Shown one piece after another: positions 22,953-31,854 of a DNA stretch of 35,935 nucleotides. The notes under the pieces are model-generated. The model was not told the DNA's origin, did no database searches, and saw only the letters and a program-made list of their open reading frames with translations. The translations under genes were made by a program, and so were the position numbers. The number at the start of each line of letters is the position of its first letter. Within the stretch, counting starts at the first letter, position 1. Origin of the DNA: CAZFLD01 sp964519835 (GTDB lineage: Bacteria; Spirochaetota; Spirochaetia; DSM-27196; CAZFLD01); assembly GCA_964519835.1 (NCBI GenBank), contig CAZFLD010000044.1, forward strand, positions 1 to 35,935, in the 5' to 3' direction.

Positions 22953-24491
22953 ATGATTCGTTTCTCCCACGGCGGGATCCGTCGTGTCCTGATGATCACC
23001 AGCGAAGCCGTTCCTTACGCCAAGACCGGCGGATTGGCGGACGCGGTCGCGGCGCTGAGCGACGCACTCTGCGCACGTGGCCACGATATCCGAGTCGTGC
23101 TTCCGCGATACTACTTCACCGATAAACGGGACCTATACCTGAGCATCAGCGACCTGGAGGTGGATTTCGCGGGCGAAATCAGAACTGCCGCAGTTTACGA
23201 AACAAGGCTCGGCAAGCACGACGTTCCATGCTTTTTTGTCGACCACGAGGAGTTGTTCGGGCGTGACGGCATTTACGGCACGCGTGCCGGTGACTACAAA
23301 GACAACCACAAGCGGTTCGCGTTTCTTGCCGAGGCGGCAGTTTGTCTTTGCAGGCGCCTCGCATGGCAGCCACATGTGTTGCACAGCCACGACTGGCCCG
23401 CCGCCCTTGTTCCCATGGTCGCCCGACAAGAGGGTTTCCTTGTGGAAACAAAGACGGTCCTTACCGTTCATAATCTGGCGTTCCAGGGGGTCTACCCGGC
23501 AAGCGTCGTTGAGGAGTGCGGCCTTTCTTGGGAACTCTTCTTACGGCCTGGAGTATCACACGGCGGGATGTTCTCTTTTCTTCGGGCCGGACTGGTCTAC
23601 GCCGACGGAGTCGCCACCGTTTCCCCCAATTACGCTGCCGAAATACTCACGCCGGAGTTCGGTTGCGGCCTTGATTCGCTGCTGAGGAGGAGATCGGCGA
23701 GCCTCCGAGGCATACTCAACGGCGCCGATTACCGTGAGTGGAATCCGGAAACCGACGTTCGGATTTTCCAGACCTACGGAGTGGACAGTCTCGAAAAAAA
23801 GGCGGTCAACAAATCGATGCTCCGGAACATACTCGGACTATCAAACGACCCAGCCGTGCCGCTCTTTGTCTACGTTTCCCGACTCACCCATCAGAAGGGC
23901 ATAGAAGAGCTGTTTCACCCTGCCTTTGGCTGTGTTGAGGGCCTTCTCTCGCGGCTCTCGATGCAGCTTGCCGTCCTCGGCGTCGGAGAACGATGGTGCG
24001 AGCAGGAGCTATCTAAATTGGCGGCCCGCCACGAGAGCTTGTCGGTAACCGTGGCGTTCGACGAGACCTTGGCCCACCGGTTTTATGCCGCCGCCGATTT
24101 TTTGTTGATGCCAAGTGTGTTCGAGCCGTGCGGACTCAACCAGCTATACGCACTGCGCTACGGCACGATCCCGGTTGTAACGCCGACAGGCGGCCTGGTG
24201 GACACCGTGGTGCCGTACGACCGAGATGAGGCCACGGGCTTTGTCGCGCCGGATCGGACTTCTCGCGGCATCGATACCGCGGTGCGGGCCGCCTGCGAAG
24301 CCTACGACAAAAGCACGGGGACTATCGAAGCCATGCGGAGGCGCGGCATGCAGCAACGGTTTAGCTGGGATGTGGCGGCGAAGGAGTACGAGGCTCTTTA
24401 TGCGGAGATTGGCGACCGGCCGTCCTCGCCGCCTACAGGCCCTACCGCTTCGCCGGTGGTCGCCTCGCGTTCGGAAGCTCAGAGGAAATAA
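22953..24491 (+). CDS. glgA: glycogen synthase (ADP-glucose type)
   Basis: GlgA transfers glucose from ADP-glucose to the non-reducing end of an alpha-1,4-glucan. The 512-residue GT5 enzyme has the N-terminal ITSEAVPYAKTGGLADAV motif with the ADP-glucose-binding KTGGL, HSHDWPAAL, VLTVHNLAFQGVYP and the C-terminal EPCGLNQLYALRYGTIPVV (about residues 390-410, quoted in part) with TGGLVDTV. The ATG at 22953 is chosen; it lies eight bases after the GNAT stop. The ADP-glucose-producing glgC is in the window about 3.5 kb away but on a separate transcript. The last ~35 residues are Pro/Ser-rich and overlap the convergent mrfB by 50 bases. Confidence 0.96.
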   Translation: MIRFSHGGIRRVLMITSEAVPYAKTGGLADAVAALSDALCARGHDIRVVLPRYYFTDKRDLYLSISDLEVDFAGEIRTAAVYETRLGKHDVPCFFVDHEELFGRDGIYGTRAGDYKDNHKRFAFLAEAAVCLCRRLAWQPHVLHSHDWPAALVPMVARQEGFLVETKTVLTVHNLAFQGVYPASVVEECGLSWELFLRPGVSHGGMFSFLRAGLVYADGVATVSPNYAAEILTPEFGCGLDSLLRRRSASLRGILNGADYREWNPETDVRIFQTYGVDSLEKKAVNKSMLRNILGLSNDPAVPLFVYVSRLTHQKGIEELFHPAFGCVEGLLSRLSMQLAVLGVGERWCEQELSKLAARHESLSVTVAFDETLAHRFYAAADFLLMPSVFEPCGLNQLYALRYGTIPVVTPTGGLVDTVVPYDRDEATGFVAPDRTSRGIDTAVRAACEAYDKSTGTIEAMRRRGMQQRFSWDVAAKEYEALYAEIGDRPSSPPTGPTASPVVASRSEAQRK

Positions 24492-25680
24492 GCTTCACTT
24501 CGAGCCTAAGCTTGCGGTGTGACAGGTCGTGTCGGAGTAACGGATCGTCCGCGGTCTCAAGAAGCTCAGAAACCAACACGAGGGCGGCCTTTGTGTCCCG
24601 GCGTCGATGCTCGAGCTGCACTGCCAGCTCTCGTCCGGCTTTGAGGTCGCCGAACTCCCGGTACAGGCGCGAAAGCATGCGTATGCAGTCGTCCGTTTCT
24701 CCGCGGCGCCGGTGATGTATCGCCATGTACCAGGCAGCCTCGTCGGCGCCGTCGTCGCGGCCGCCTGCCAACGCAATCGTCTGGAGTCTCCCAAGCGCGG
24801 TCGCGGCCGCGGTCGGTTGGTCGCGGGAGTGGAATCCCTCCACCAGAAGCCGTAGCAGCCTTGCCCCGTTGGCGCGGGAGTCGCCTGTTTCACCAAAAAG
24901 CCGGGATTTCGCCTCCCGCTCGAGGACCGCAAGCACCGTCACCAGGGAGTAGATGTCTTGGGCATGGTGATAGACGACCCTTTCCATATCGGCGACCTCC
25001 CCAAACCGCAAAAAACGGTTGTAAACGTCGGGAATAAGTGCACCCGGGATATCGCCAATCCGGCGGATGCCTAAGAGCTCCGCCTCCAGTGTCGAGAGGC
25101 GGCAGTCGGCAAGAGACCGAGCGTACACTCTCCGCACGGGATACAGCAGATCGATGTGCCCAACCTCGGGAGGCGAGCGCCTGTTTATTAGGGAGCGTGT
25201 TGTAAAGAGGTTCCAATCAAATGCGCGCCCGTTGTACGACACCAATACGCCGTCTCCACCAACGGCCTCGGCCACCAGGTCCAGAAACAGAGGTTCTCCC
25301 GGGAAATCCTCGAGGAGGAATTGATCGAGTTGGAGGACGCCGTTTAGCACCACCCCAACGCCAAAGAGGAATATGGTAGTACCTGCACCGGACGATAGAC
25401 CGGTCGTTTCCGTGTCCATAAAGCGCAAGCGCGAAACGTCGATTTCCGACGGCAAGACCATGCCTATCCGTCCGTTCAGTTCCTCGAAGACCCAGTCGGG
25501 TAACTTCCGCGTTGTTCTCCGTGTGGAGACATTCGCACCGACCGGCTCGAAGCCCGTGAGTCGACGCGCCAAAGGAGGCTCGGATCCTTTCGGCGGCGGG
25601 GCGCTCCGCTCCGGTGCGTCCGCGTGTTGGGGTCGTGGATACCCCTCCTTTTTAAGCCGAAGGCGTTCCGACAGGTCCAA
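24442..25680 (-). CDS. MrfB/YprB-type DEDDh exonuclease
   Basis: A 412-residue RNase-H-like exonuclease. The first acidic motif DTETTG is at about residues 89-94, VSYNGRAFDW gives the second and YHHAQDIYSL the last with its His-Asp. A helical, TPR-like C-terminal half follows. In B. subtilis YprB is 413 residues and, as MrfB, acts with helicase MrfA to repair mitomycin C adducts. The start is taken as TTG 25680, inside the end of mrfA (29-base overlap), because it gives the family length. A striking AAGGAGGGG at 25642-25650 just after the mrfA stop has no canonical start codon behind it in this frame. Confidence 0.88.
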   Translation of the reverse strand: MDLSERLRLKKEGYPRPQHADAPERSAPPPKGSEPPLARRLTGFEPVGANVSTRRTTRKLPDWVFEELNGRIGMVLPSEIDVSRLRFMDTETTGLSSGAGTTIFLFGVGVVLNGVLQLDQFLLEDFPGEPLFLDLVAEAVGGDGVLVSYNGRAFDWNLFTTRSLINRRSPPEVGHIDLLYPVRRVYARSLADCRLSTLEAELLGIRRIGDIPGALIPDVYNRFLRFGEVADMERVVYHHAQDIYSLVTVLAVLEREAKSRLFGETGDSRANGARLLRLLVEGFHSRDQPTAAATALGRLQTIALAGGRDDGADEAAWYMAIHHRRRGETDDCIRMLSRLYREFGDLKAGRELAVQLEHRRRDTKAALVLVSELLETADDPLLRHDLSHRKLRLEVKLISSELPNARRPPAKR

Positions 25681-27976
25681 GATCGGGCACCCAGCTCTGC
25701 AAAAACGAAAGAATCGCGCTCTTTGGATCGGCTCCGATATCCGTTTGTGGATCAAATGGGCCGACACACGAGGGGCATCCCGCGTCGCAGGGGCAATTGG
25801 CAACCAATTCCAGCGCCGCGGCGATTATCTCTTCCATCCGACTCCGAAAGTTCTCCGCCAGTCCCGTCCCTCCGGGATAAGAATCGTAGACGTACAGCGC
25901 CGGCACGGCAAAGTGCGGATCCCGCGTCCGCTCCGCTACGCCTATGTCGCCCGCCTCACACAACAAAAACAGCGGCGCTACGTTTTTGATGAGCGTGCCG
26001 AGCCGCGCGATAGTCGGCCCCACCTCGGACTCGTCGAGGGAGGCAAGCGCGGCACCCGACGCTGACTCGGGCGTAAAGAGCATAACCACGGCCCGCGTGT
26101 GCATCTCTTCCTGAGGAAGCGACACTTCGCCATAGCCGACATTCTCATGGCTGCGGAATTTTATCTTTTTGTACTTGGTCACCTGTGAGCGCACGAGTAT
26201 GTCGCCGACAACCAGGCCTGCGTCGCCGCGCATCTCCACCTCATCCTGGGTCAGGATCTTGATGTCCCTCTTCACAAGCGCGTCGGTGTAGTAGTTGACG
26301 TCCGTGGCTTCCACGTAGCAGCGCCGGTTAGGAAGGTCCAGATGTGTTACCACAAACTGGTCGCCCCGATGTATATAAACGGCGTTGGTAAACACCATCT
26401 CTTTGGCCGACGGACGATCCATCTCGCCAATGACCTGGTTGCGACCCACTGTCGTGTCGACGATCACCACGTTGTCGGAGGTCGCCGATCGCAAGGAAAT
26501 GCCCTCGGCAGGATAACTTCGGTCGGACCAATACCACTTGTTCCCGGCATAGCGGACAACTCCCTCGTCCTCGAGAACCTCGAGGTGGGGCGTGCAGTCC
26601 ACGGGAAACTCGTCGGCGTTAGTGCCAAACGGCAACTCGAAAACGGCACACTTCAAGTGGTCGTTAAGGATGTAGTCGTTATTGGGGTCCACGAAGCCGG
26701 ATTCCGGGGATCGCCCAAAAAAGTACTCGGGGTGTTTGACGATGTACTGGTCCAACGGCGAGGAGGAGGCCACTAAAATCGATAGGGACATCGCCCTGGT
26801 TCTGCCGGCACGCCCCGACTGCTGCAGGCTCGAGGCGATGGATCCGGGAAAACCCGCCAGTATTGAGACATCAAGCCCGCCGATGTCGATGCCGAGCTCC
26901 AGGGCGTTTGTTGATACAACCCCATGAATTGACCCGTCGCGTAACCCCCGCTCTACGGAGCGGCGCTCGTTTGGCAAGTAGCCGCCGCGGTACGATTCGA
27001 CGTTGATGCGCTTGTTGTCGGTGTATACGTTTGCGAGAGTCTTGTTTATGTAGCTTGCGATGAGCTCGGTGCGAACCCTGGATCGTGCAAAGACAATCGT
27101 CTTGATCCTGCGCGTTAGAAAGCGAAGCGCCAGCTTTTGGGCTTCGTTGACAACGCCGCGCCGAATACCCTGCACACGGTCCACCATCGGCGGATTGTAC
27201 AGAATGAGGTGCTTTGCCCCCCGCGGCGCGCCGTTTTTTTCCACCAACGCAACTCGCTCCTCCAGCACCTGCTCAGCCAGGCCCTGGGGGTTACCAATGG
27301 TTGCAGAGGTGCAGATAAATCTCGGTTCCGCGCCGTAAAATCGTGCCACACGCTTTAGGCGGCGAATGAGGTTTGTGAGGTGAGAGCCGAATACTCCGCG
27401 ATAGGTGTGTACCTCGTCGATGACCACATAACGGAGGTTACGCAGGAACTTGATCCATTTTGGATGATTCGGAAGAATCCCGGCGTGCATCATATCCGGG
27501 TTCGAGATGATAATCTGCCCGGTCTCGCGAGCCGACGCCCGCACACTCGTGGGCGTATCGCCGTCGTAGGTGGCCACTTTGACAGGCAGTGAGCCGGATA
27601 GGATTGACTGATTGAGAGCTGACTGTTGGTCCTGTGACAAGGCCTTGGTAGGGAACAACAATAGCGCCCTGGCCGCCGGATCAGTACTAAGCGTCCGGAG
27701 CACCGGCAGGGTGTAACAAAGTGTCTTTCCCGATGCCGTCGGGGTGACCACTACCACATGTCTGCCCGCGGCGATATGATCGTAGGCTTCCCGTTGGTGT
27801 GAATACAGCCGCGTAATTCCTCCCTTCGCGAGGGCCTTGGTCAGTTCGGGCGGCAGATCGTCGGGGAGTGGCGCGTAGCTTCCTTCCGCAGGTTCGAGAC
27901 GCTCCCACCGCGTAACACACGACAAAAAACCGCCGTCGCCCTCCAGCTCGCCAATCACATGCTCCAACTCATGCAT
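25652..27976 (-). CDS. MrfA/YprA-type DEAD/H-box helicase with C-terminal Cys cluster
   Basis: A 774-residue superfamily-2 helicase. Walker A TPTASGKT is at residues 78-85, followed by IDEVHTYRG (DEVH box), SATIGNP (motif III) and QQSGRAGRTR (motif VI). The C-terminal domain ends in the four-cysteine cluster CPCDAGCPSC (728-737) that defines the MrfA/DUF1998 group and probably binds metal. B. subtilis MrfA unwinds DNA 3' to 5' in a UvrA-independent repair route for mitomycin C damage. The downstream exonuclease gene completes the pair. ATG 27976 follows AGGA at a good distance. Confidence 0.93.
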   Translation of the reverse strand: MHELEHVIGELEGDGGFLSCVTRWERLEPAEGSYAPLPDDLPPELTKALAKGGITRLYSHQREAYDHIAAGRHVVVVTPTASGKTLCYTLPVLRTLSTDPAARALLLFPTKALSQDQQSALNQSILSGSLPVKVATYDGDTPTSVRASARETGQIIISNPDMMHAGILPNHPKWIKFLRNLRYVVIDEVHTYRGVFGSHLTNLIRRLKRVARFYGAEPRFICTSATIGNPQGLAEQVLEERVALVEKNGAPRGAKHLILYNPPMVDRVQGIRRGVVNEAQKLALRFLTRRIKTIVFARSRVRTELIASYINKTLANVYTDNKRINVESYRGGYLPNERRSVERGLRDGSIHGVVSTNALELGIDIGGLDVSILAGFPGSIASSLQQSGRAGRTRAMSLSILVASSSPLDQYIVKHPEYFFGRSPESGFVDPNNDYILNDHLKCAVFELPFGTNADEFPVDCTPHLEVLEDEGVVRYAGNKWYWSDRSYPAEGISLRSATSDNVVIVDTTVGRNQVIGEMDRPSAKEMVFTNAVYIHRGDQFVVTHLDLPNRRCYVEATDVNYYTDALVKRDIKILTQDEVEMRGDAGLVVGDILVRSQVTKYKKIKFRSHENVGYGEVSLPQEEMHTRAVVMLFTPESASGAALASLDESEVGPTIARLGTLIKNVAPLFLLCEAGDIGVAERTRDPHFAVPALYVYDSYPGGTGLAENFRSRMEEIIAAALELVANCPCDAGCPSCVGPFDPQTDIGADPKSAILSFLQSWVPDLGPVGTPSA

Positions 27977-28003
27977 ATTTCATCCTACCATGACAAAGTT
28001 TTC

Positions 28004-28033
28004 TTGACCGCAGTCGCCGGCTGTCCTTACAAT
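28004..28033 (+). promoter_or_regulatory. promoter of glgC
   Basis: TTGACC (28004-28009, 5/6) is followed after 18 bases by TACAAT (28028-28033, 5/6). Transcription would begin near 28040, about 10 bases before the likely CTG start codon of glgC. Confidence 0.55.
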
Positions 28034-28049
28034 TCACCGGGAGGCGGAG

Positions 28050-29333
28050 CTGAACTCACACGTACTAACCGTAATCATGGGAGGGGGCAAAGGCACTCGC
28101 CTCTATCCGCTAACAAAAGAACGTGCCAAACCGGCCGTTCCCTTCGGGGCAAAGTATCGGCTTGTCGATATTCCGATTTCCAACAGCATCAACGCCGGGT
28201 TCAAAAAAATCTACGTGCTTACGCAGTTCAACTCGGCGTCGCTCCATCTGCATCTTGCGCAAACCTATATCTTCGACTCCTTCACCAAGGGCTATGTCGA
28301 GATTTTGGCCGCTGAGCAGACCTTCGAGCGGGAAACCTGGTACGAAGGCACCGCCGACGCTGTTCGAAAGAACCTCGTTCACTTCCGAACCCAGTCGCCG
28401 TCGCACTACCTCATCCTGTCCGGCGACCAGTTGTATCGCATGGATCTAGACGCTTTCTATCGCTTCCACGTGGAAAGCGGTGCCGACGTTACGGTCGCCG
28501 GTACAACGGTCTCCAAAGATGAGACACCGGCGTTTGGAATCATCGACGTCGACCAACGCATGCGCGTCCGCGAGTTTGTCGAGAAGCCGAGGATCGAGAC
28601 CAACATAAATCACCTCAAGTTAAGCCCGGACCAGCATCCCAATCGTACATTGCTGGAAGCAGGCGAAGAGTATCTGGCGTCCATGGGCATCTACATCTTT
28701 AATGCGGGAGCCCTGGAAAAAGCTTTGGACAACGAATACGCCGACTTTGGGCACCAGGTGGTCCCGCTCTGCACGGAGCACATGGATGTGGCCGCCTACG
28801 TGTACGACGGGTTTTGGGAAGACATCGGTACCATCAAGAATTTCTACGAGACAAACCTCAATCTCGCTTCAATCAATCCCGATTTTAACTTCTACGACGA
28901 AAAATCTCCCATCTACACCCACAAACGGGACCTACCCGCCTCCAAGTTCAACTCCAGCACAATTGGTCGGTCCCTGGCCGCGGACGGCTGTATTATCACA
29001 AACGCCCGTATCAACAACAGCATCATCGGCATACGTACCTTTGTTGAATCCGGCGTCGAGCTGGACGGCGTGGTTTGCATGGGCGCCGACCACTACGAAA
29101 CCGAGGCACAACGCGCGCAAAACAAACAAGCCGGCATACCGGACATCGGGATCGGACCCAACACCCGCGTTCGTGGTGCGATTATCGACAAAAACGCCCG
29201 CATCGGCGCGGGGTGCCGGATAGGCTTCGACGATGAGGGGCGCGCGGACGGCGACTTCGACGGGTACTACGTCCGCGACGGCATTATTATCGTGCCAAAA
29301 AACGGCATCGTAGCGGATGGATCGGTAGTGTAG
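28050..29333 (+). CDS. glgC: glucose-1-phosphate adenylyltransferase
   Basis: GlgC makes ADP-glucose from glucose-1-phosphate and ATP, the committed step of glycogen synthesis. Motifs include GGGKGTRLYPLTKERAKPAVPFG at the nucleotide-binding loop (quoted in part), SGDQLYRMD, FVEKP, YIFNAG and GFWEDIGT, followed by the left-handed beta-helix C-terminal domain. The first ATG (28077) would cut off the conserved first strand. In-frame codons from CTG 28050 restore it (NSHVLTVIMGGGKGTR), and GGGAGG at 28039-28044 is spaced for that CTG. I therefore place the start at CTG 28050 (427 residues). It is monocistronic and convergent with the next gene. Confidence 0.93.
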   Translation: MNSHVLTVIMGGGKGTRLYPLTKERAKPAVPFGAKYRLVDIPISNSINAGFKKIYVLTQFNSASLHLHLAQTYIFDSFTKGYVEILAAEQTFERETWYEGTADAVRKNLVHFRTQSPSHYLILSGDQLYRMDLDAFYRFHVESGADVTVAGTTVSKDETPAFGIIDVDQRMRVREFVEKPRIETNINHLKLSPDQHPNRTLLEAGEEYLASMGIYIFNAGALEKALDNEYADFGHQVVPLCTEHMDVAAYVYDGFWEDIGTIKNFYETNLNLASINPDFNFYDEKSPIYTHKRDLPASKFNSSTIGRSLAADGCIITNARINNSIIGIRTFVESGVELDGVVCMGADHYETEAQRAQNKQAGIPDIGIGPNTRVRGAIIDKNARIGAGCRIGFDDEGRADGDFDGYYVRDGIIIVPKNGIVADGSVV

Positions 29334-29366
29334 GCACACGGGACGCGCCTGTGGAACACTCGGCGA

Positions 29367-29780
29367 CTACAGCAGTGTCACCCGCTGCAAAAAGAAGTGC
29401 ACCAGCGCCACCGCCATCCCGACGCCGCCAAACAGGTTCTTGTTCCGGATAAACACCCTGTCGAGGGAATCGACAAAGCCGGTGGAAACGTTCGACCTGT
29501 CGCGGTAGTACAACAAGAGCAGAATCACGCCAAGCGACATGCCGCTAAGTGCCGGCAACAGGTCTCCGATAATAAGCAGATCCCCCGGAGCGGGCGACAG
29601 CAGCTTTAGGAAGCCAACGATAAAGGTTATTCCGCCCAAAACCACACGAAATGCCGGCTGTTCCAGCCCATTGACGTTAAAGATCAAATCCAAGCGTAGT
29701 CGAGAAGCAATCCCATCAATCGATACGGCAATACCTGCCAATAACAGGGTGATTATTGAAAGGGCGTAAATCTGATACAT
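29367..29780 (-). CDS. small integral membrane protein of unknown function
   Basis: A 137-residue hydrophobic protein with about four membrane segments: residues ~2-20, 45-62, 72-92 and 112-130, with short charged loops (SIDGIASRLRLDL, YYRDRSNVSTGFVDSLDRVFIRNKN). I recognise no family. ATG 29780 is chosen over one at 29807 because GGAGGAGG lies just upstream of it. It stands alone, convergent with glgC and about 45 bases from the membrane-protein gene upstream on the same strand, so it could be the last gene of the lipoprotein-nnr operon. Confidence 0.8.
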   Translation of the reverse strand: MYQIYALSIITLLLAGIAVSIDGIASRLRLDLIFNVNGLEQPAFRVVLGGITFIVGFLKLLSPAPGDLLIIGDLLPALSGMSLGVILLLLYYRDRSNVSTGFVDSLDRVFIRNKNLFGGVGMAVALVHFFLQRVTLL

Positions 29781-29825
29781 AGTTAGTCCTCCTCCCGACG
29801 ACCTCATTCAAGAATAATCTATCGA

Positions 29826-30356
29826 TCATGGGCGGTCAACTCGACCGGAAAGCGGCGCACGCAAACGCATCTCCGCGTTGTCACCCAGCTCGATGACCGC
29901 AACCAACTCCCGGGCCTCCCCGGTTAGGACGGTCCTCACAACGACCTCTTCCGCAACGGCACGGGGGAGTAGGTCTTGGGTTGAATACACTTCACTTTCG
30001 TCGATCATAAGGCGAAGAGAAAACAACCCAAACGCCGCCTCTTCGTCCAGCTTAGTGACCCGCACCGCGACCAGTATCTCTCCTTCGAAGGCAACCGCAT
30101 CGAGTTCGGCTTGGTGTCCGGCTTCCTTTGCGGTTCTTGTATCAGGCCGAAGGAAAAAGTGGTAGATGCCAAAGAGGATCAAGATAATCGCAATATCCAG
30201 AAAAACAATCACCAAACCGCGGTTCCGCCGGAAGACTCCGCCGCGCCTTTTGCCGGGCGTCGACTCGGCAAGATCCTTTACCGACTCCGAAGCGTTCTTG
30301 AGCCTGTCGTCGCGGTTGTAGTAGAAGCCCTCGGTGCCGTCGCGCCCCTCACTCAC
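29826..30356 (-). CDS. single-pass membrane protein of unknown function
   Basis: A 176-residue protein with a basic cytoplasmic N-terminus (RRGGVFRRNRG at 38-47), one membrane segment (about 47-69, LVIVFLDIAIILILFGIYHFF) and a ~105-residue outer domain with beta pattern (EGEILVAVRVTKLDEEAAFG, RELVAVIELGDNAEMRLRAP). I recognise no family. GTG 30356 overlaps the nnr stop by eight bases, with AAGGTG upstream; a longer frame is out of keeping with the neighbours because it would run inside nnr. It is the third gene of the lipoprotein-nnr operon. Confidence 0.75.
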   Translation of the reverse strand: MSEGRDGTEGFYYNRDDRLKNASESVKDLAESTPGKRRGGVFRRNRGLVIVFLDIAIILILFGIYHFFLRPDTRTAKEAGHQAELDAVAFEGEILVAVRVTKLDEEAAFGLFSLRLMIDESEVYSTQDLLPRAVAEEVVVRTVLTGEARELVAVIELGDNAEMRLRAPLSGRVDRP

Positions 30357-31854
30357 CGGCAAGCACCTTGCCCAACACGGCCGGCAGTCCCGACGATAAA
30401 AACCACCCCTCCGTGCGGAACAGCCTGCTTCCCGACTCGATGTGAGCCAGCACGCCGGCACATGCCGCGGCCTCCGGGTCCGCACCGGCCGCGAGAAGAC
30501 CGCCGATGCAGCCTGACAAGACGTCGCCGCTTCCGCCGGTGGCCAGAGCCGCATTCATGCCGTCGGCAACGTAGTAACGCCCGTTGGGGCAAACTATGTA
30601 GCTGACGTGGGCCTTGAGAACCACGTACGCGTTGTGCAAAGCCGCAAAGCCCTTGAGATGGGAAATCGGATCTTCGAGAATTTCCGCGGTTGCTCGTCCC
30701 ACCAGACGAGAGAATTCACCGGGATGGGGAGTAAGCACCCAGCGGCCGCCGAAGTCAGGAATAGTGTTCTCGGCAAGCAGGTTCAAGGCATCCGCATCCA
30801 ACACACCCGTGTGCTGTTCCCGTACAAGCGACTCGATCAACCTAAGCTTCTCGCCTGATTTTCCCCAGCCGGGACCAACCACGACGCTGGTAAATCCTTC
30901 GATGGTCGCCGGATCCCGCGTGTAGTCAAAGGGACGCACGATCTCGCCTACCAGACGATGTGCCAGAATGTCGTAGATCTCCTCGTCGGCGTGGACAACC
31001 ACAAGACCGGCAAGGCTGCGGGATGCGGCCTCCGCGGCGAGCACCGCCGCCCCGGTCAATCCGCGGCTGCCCGCAAAGACGCCCACGGTTCCGCGCGTGC
31101 GTTTGTGTCCCGCCGGGTCGATGCGCGGCAGGAGGGCGTGCAGCCGACGTGAATCCAAAAGCTGCGCATCGGCCCCGGTCGCCGTGACCAGCTCCGGCGG
31201 AAAACCAATTGGCACCACGGATATCGTGCCACAATAGGGACGTGCGGCCGGCAGGTACATGGATCGCTTGGGGAGCTCGATTGTCAGTGTGTGGTTTGCA
31301 CGAACCGCCGGGTAAGAGGTACAAAAACCGTCCCCGATTCCACTTGGAAGATCGATCGCCACGACGGGCGGCGTAGACTCGTTTATGGCCAGCGCGATTT
31401 CACCAAGCGGCGATCGCAGATCCCCCTTAACTCCCGTACCCGTCAGACAATCCACAACCAGATCCGCTTCTTCGATCTTTCGGCGCACAAGGCCACCATC
31501 GGTGGTCCAGTTGTAGAATGGGATTCCAAGTGCTCGACATACCGCTGCCATGGTGCCGGCGGTGCCCGACACATCGCTCTCGGCCGTAACAATGTCAACG
31601 CCTTCCATGCCGTTTAGGTAGGCCTGACGCGCTATGACAAACCCGTCTCCCGCGTTTGAGCCTTTTCCGCATACAACGACGAGTCGAAACCGGCGAAGAT
31701 CTCGAGTTTCCGGGTGAGACTCGGCGAGAATCCCTTTGATACGGGAAAAACACTTGATGCCCGCATTTTCCATAAGCACAAGCGCCGGCAAGCCGTAGTC
31801 CTTTTGCGCGGCATCGTCTATGGCGGCCATTTCCGCCGCCGAAACAAGTCTCAC
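30349..31854 (-). CDS. nnr: bifunctional NAD(P)H-hydrate epimerase/dehydratase
   Basis: This repairs hydrated NADH and NADPH: the N-terminal YjeF domain interconverts R and S epimers, the C-terminal ribokinase-like domain dehydrates the S form using ADP or ATP. The 501 residues contain CGKGSNAGDGFVIAR and DCLTGTGVKG, then DLPSG (epimerase, 1-215), then FAGSRGLTGAAVLAAEA, VVGPGWG, LDADALN, LTPHPGEFSRL and ATGGSGDVLSG (dehydratase, about 225-495). The GTG at 31854 overlaps the lipoprotein stop (GTGA). It is the middle gene of a three-gene operon; the metabolic link to its neighbours is unclear. Confidence 0.97.
   Translation of the reverse strand: MRLVSAAEMAAIDDAAQKDYGLPALVLMENAGIKCFSRIKGILAESHPETRDLRRFRLVVVCGKGSNAGDGFVIARQAYLNGMEGVDIVTAESDVSGTAGTMAAVCRALGIPFYNWTTDGGLVRRKIEEADLVVDCLTGTGVKGDLRSPLGEIALAINESTPPVVAIDLPSGIGDGFCTSYPAVRANHTLTIELPKRSMYLPAARPYCGTISVVPIGFPPELVTATGADAQLLDSRRLHALLPRIDPAGHKRTRGTVGVFAGSRGLTGAAVLAAEAASRSLAGLVVVHADEEIYDILAHRLVGEIVRPFDYTRDPATIEGFTSVVVGPGWGKSGEKLRLIESLVREQHTGVLDADALNLLAENTIPDFGGRWVLTPHPGEFSRLVGRATAEILEDPISHLKGFAALHNAYVVLKAHVSYIVCPNGRYYVADGMNAALATGGSGDVLSGCIGGLLAAGADPEAAACAGVLAHIESGSRLFRTEGWFLSSGLPAVLGKVLAGE

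Noticed and set aside
25641..25652. Strong AAGGAGG right after the mrfA stop as the ribosome-binding site of mrfB
   Set aside because: No ATG, GTG or TTG follows in the mrfB frame at a usable distance; TTG 25680 gives the length expected for the family, so the motif may be accidental.
29331..29366. Shared terminator between convergent glgC and the small membrane-protein gene
   Set aside because: The repeated GTGT/ACAC pieces form only short, bulged stems and there is no T run.
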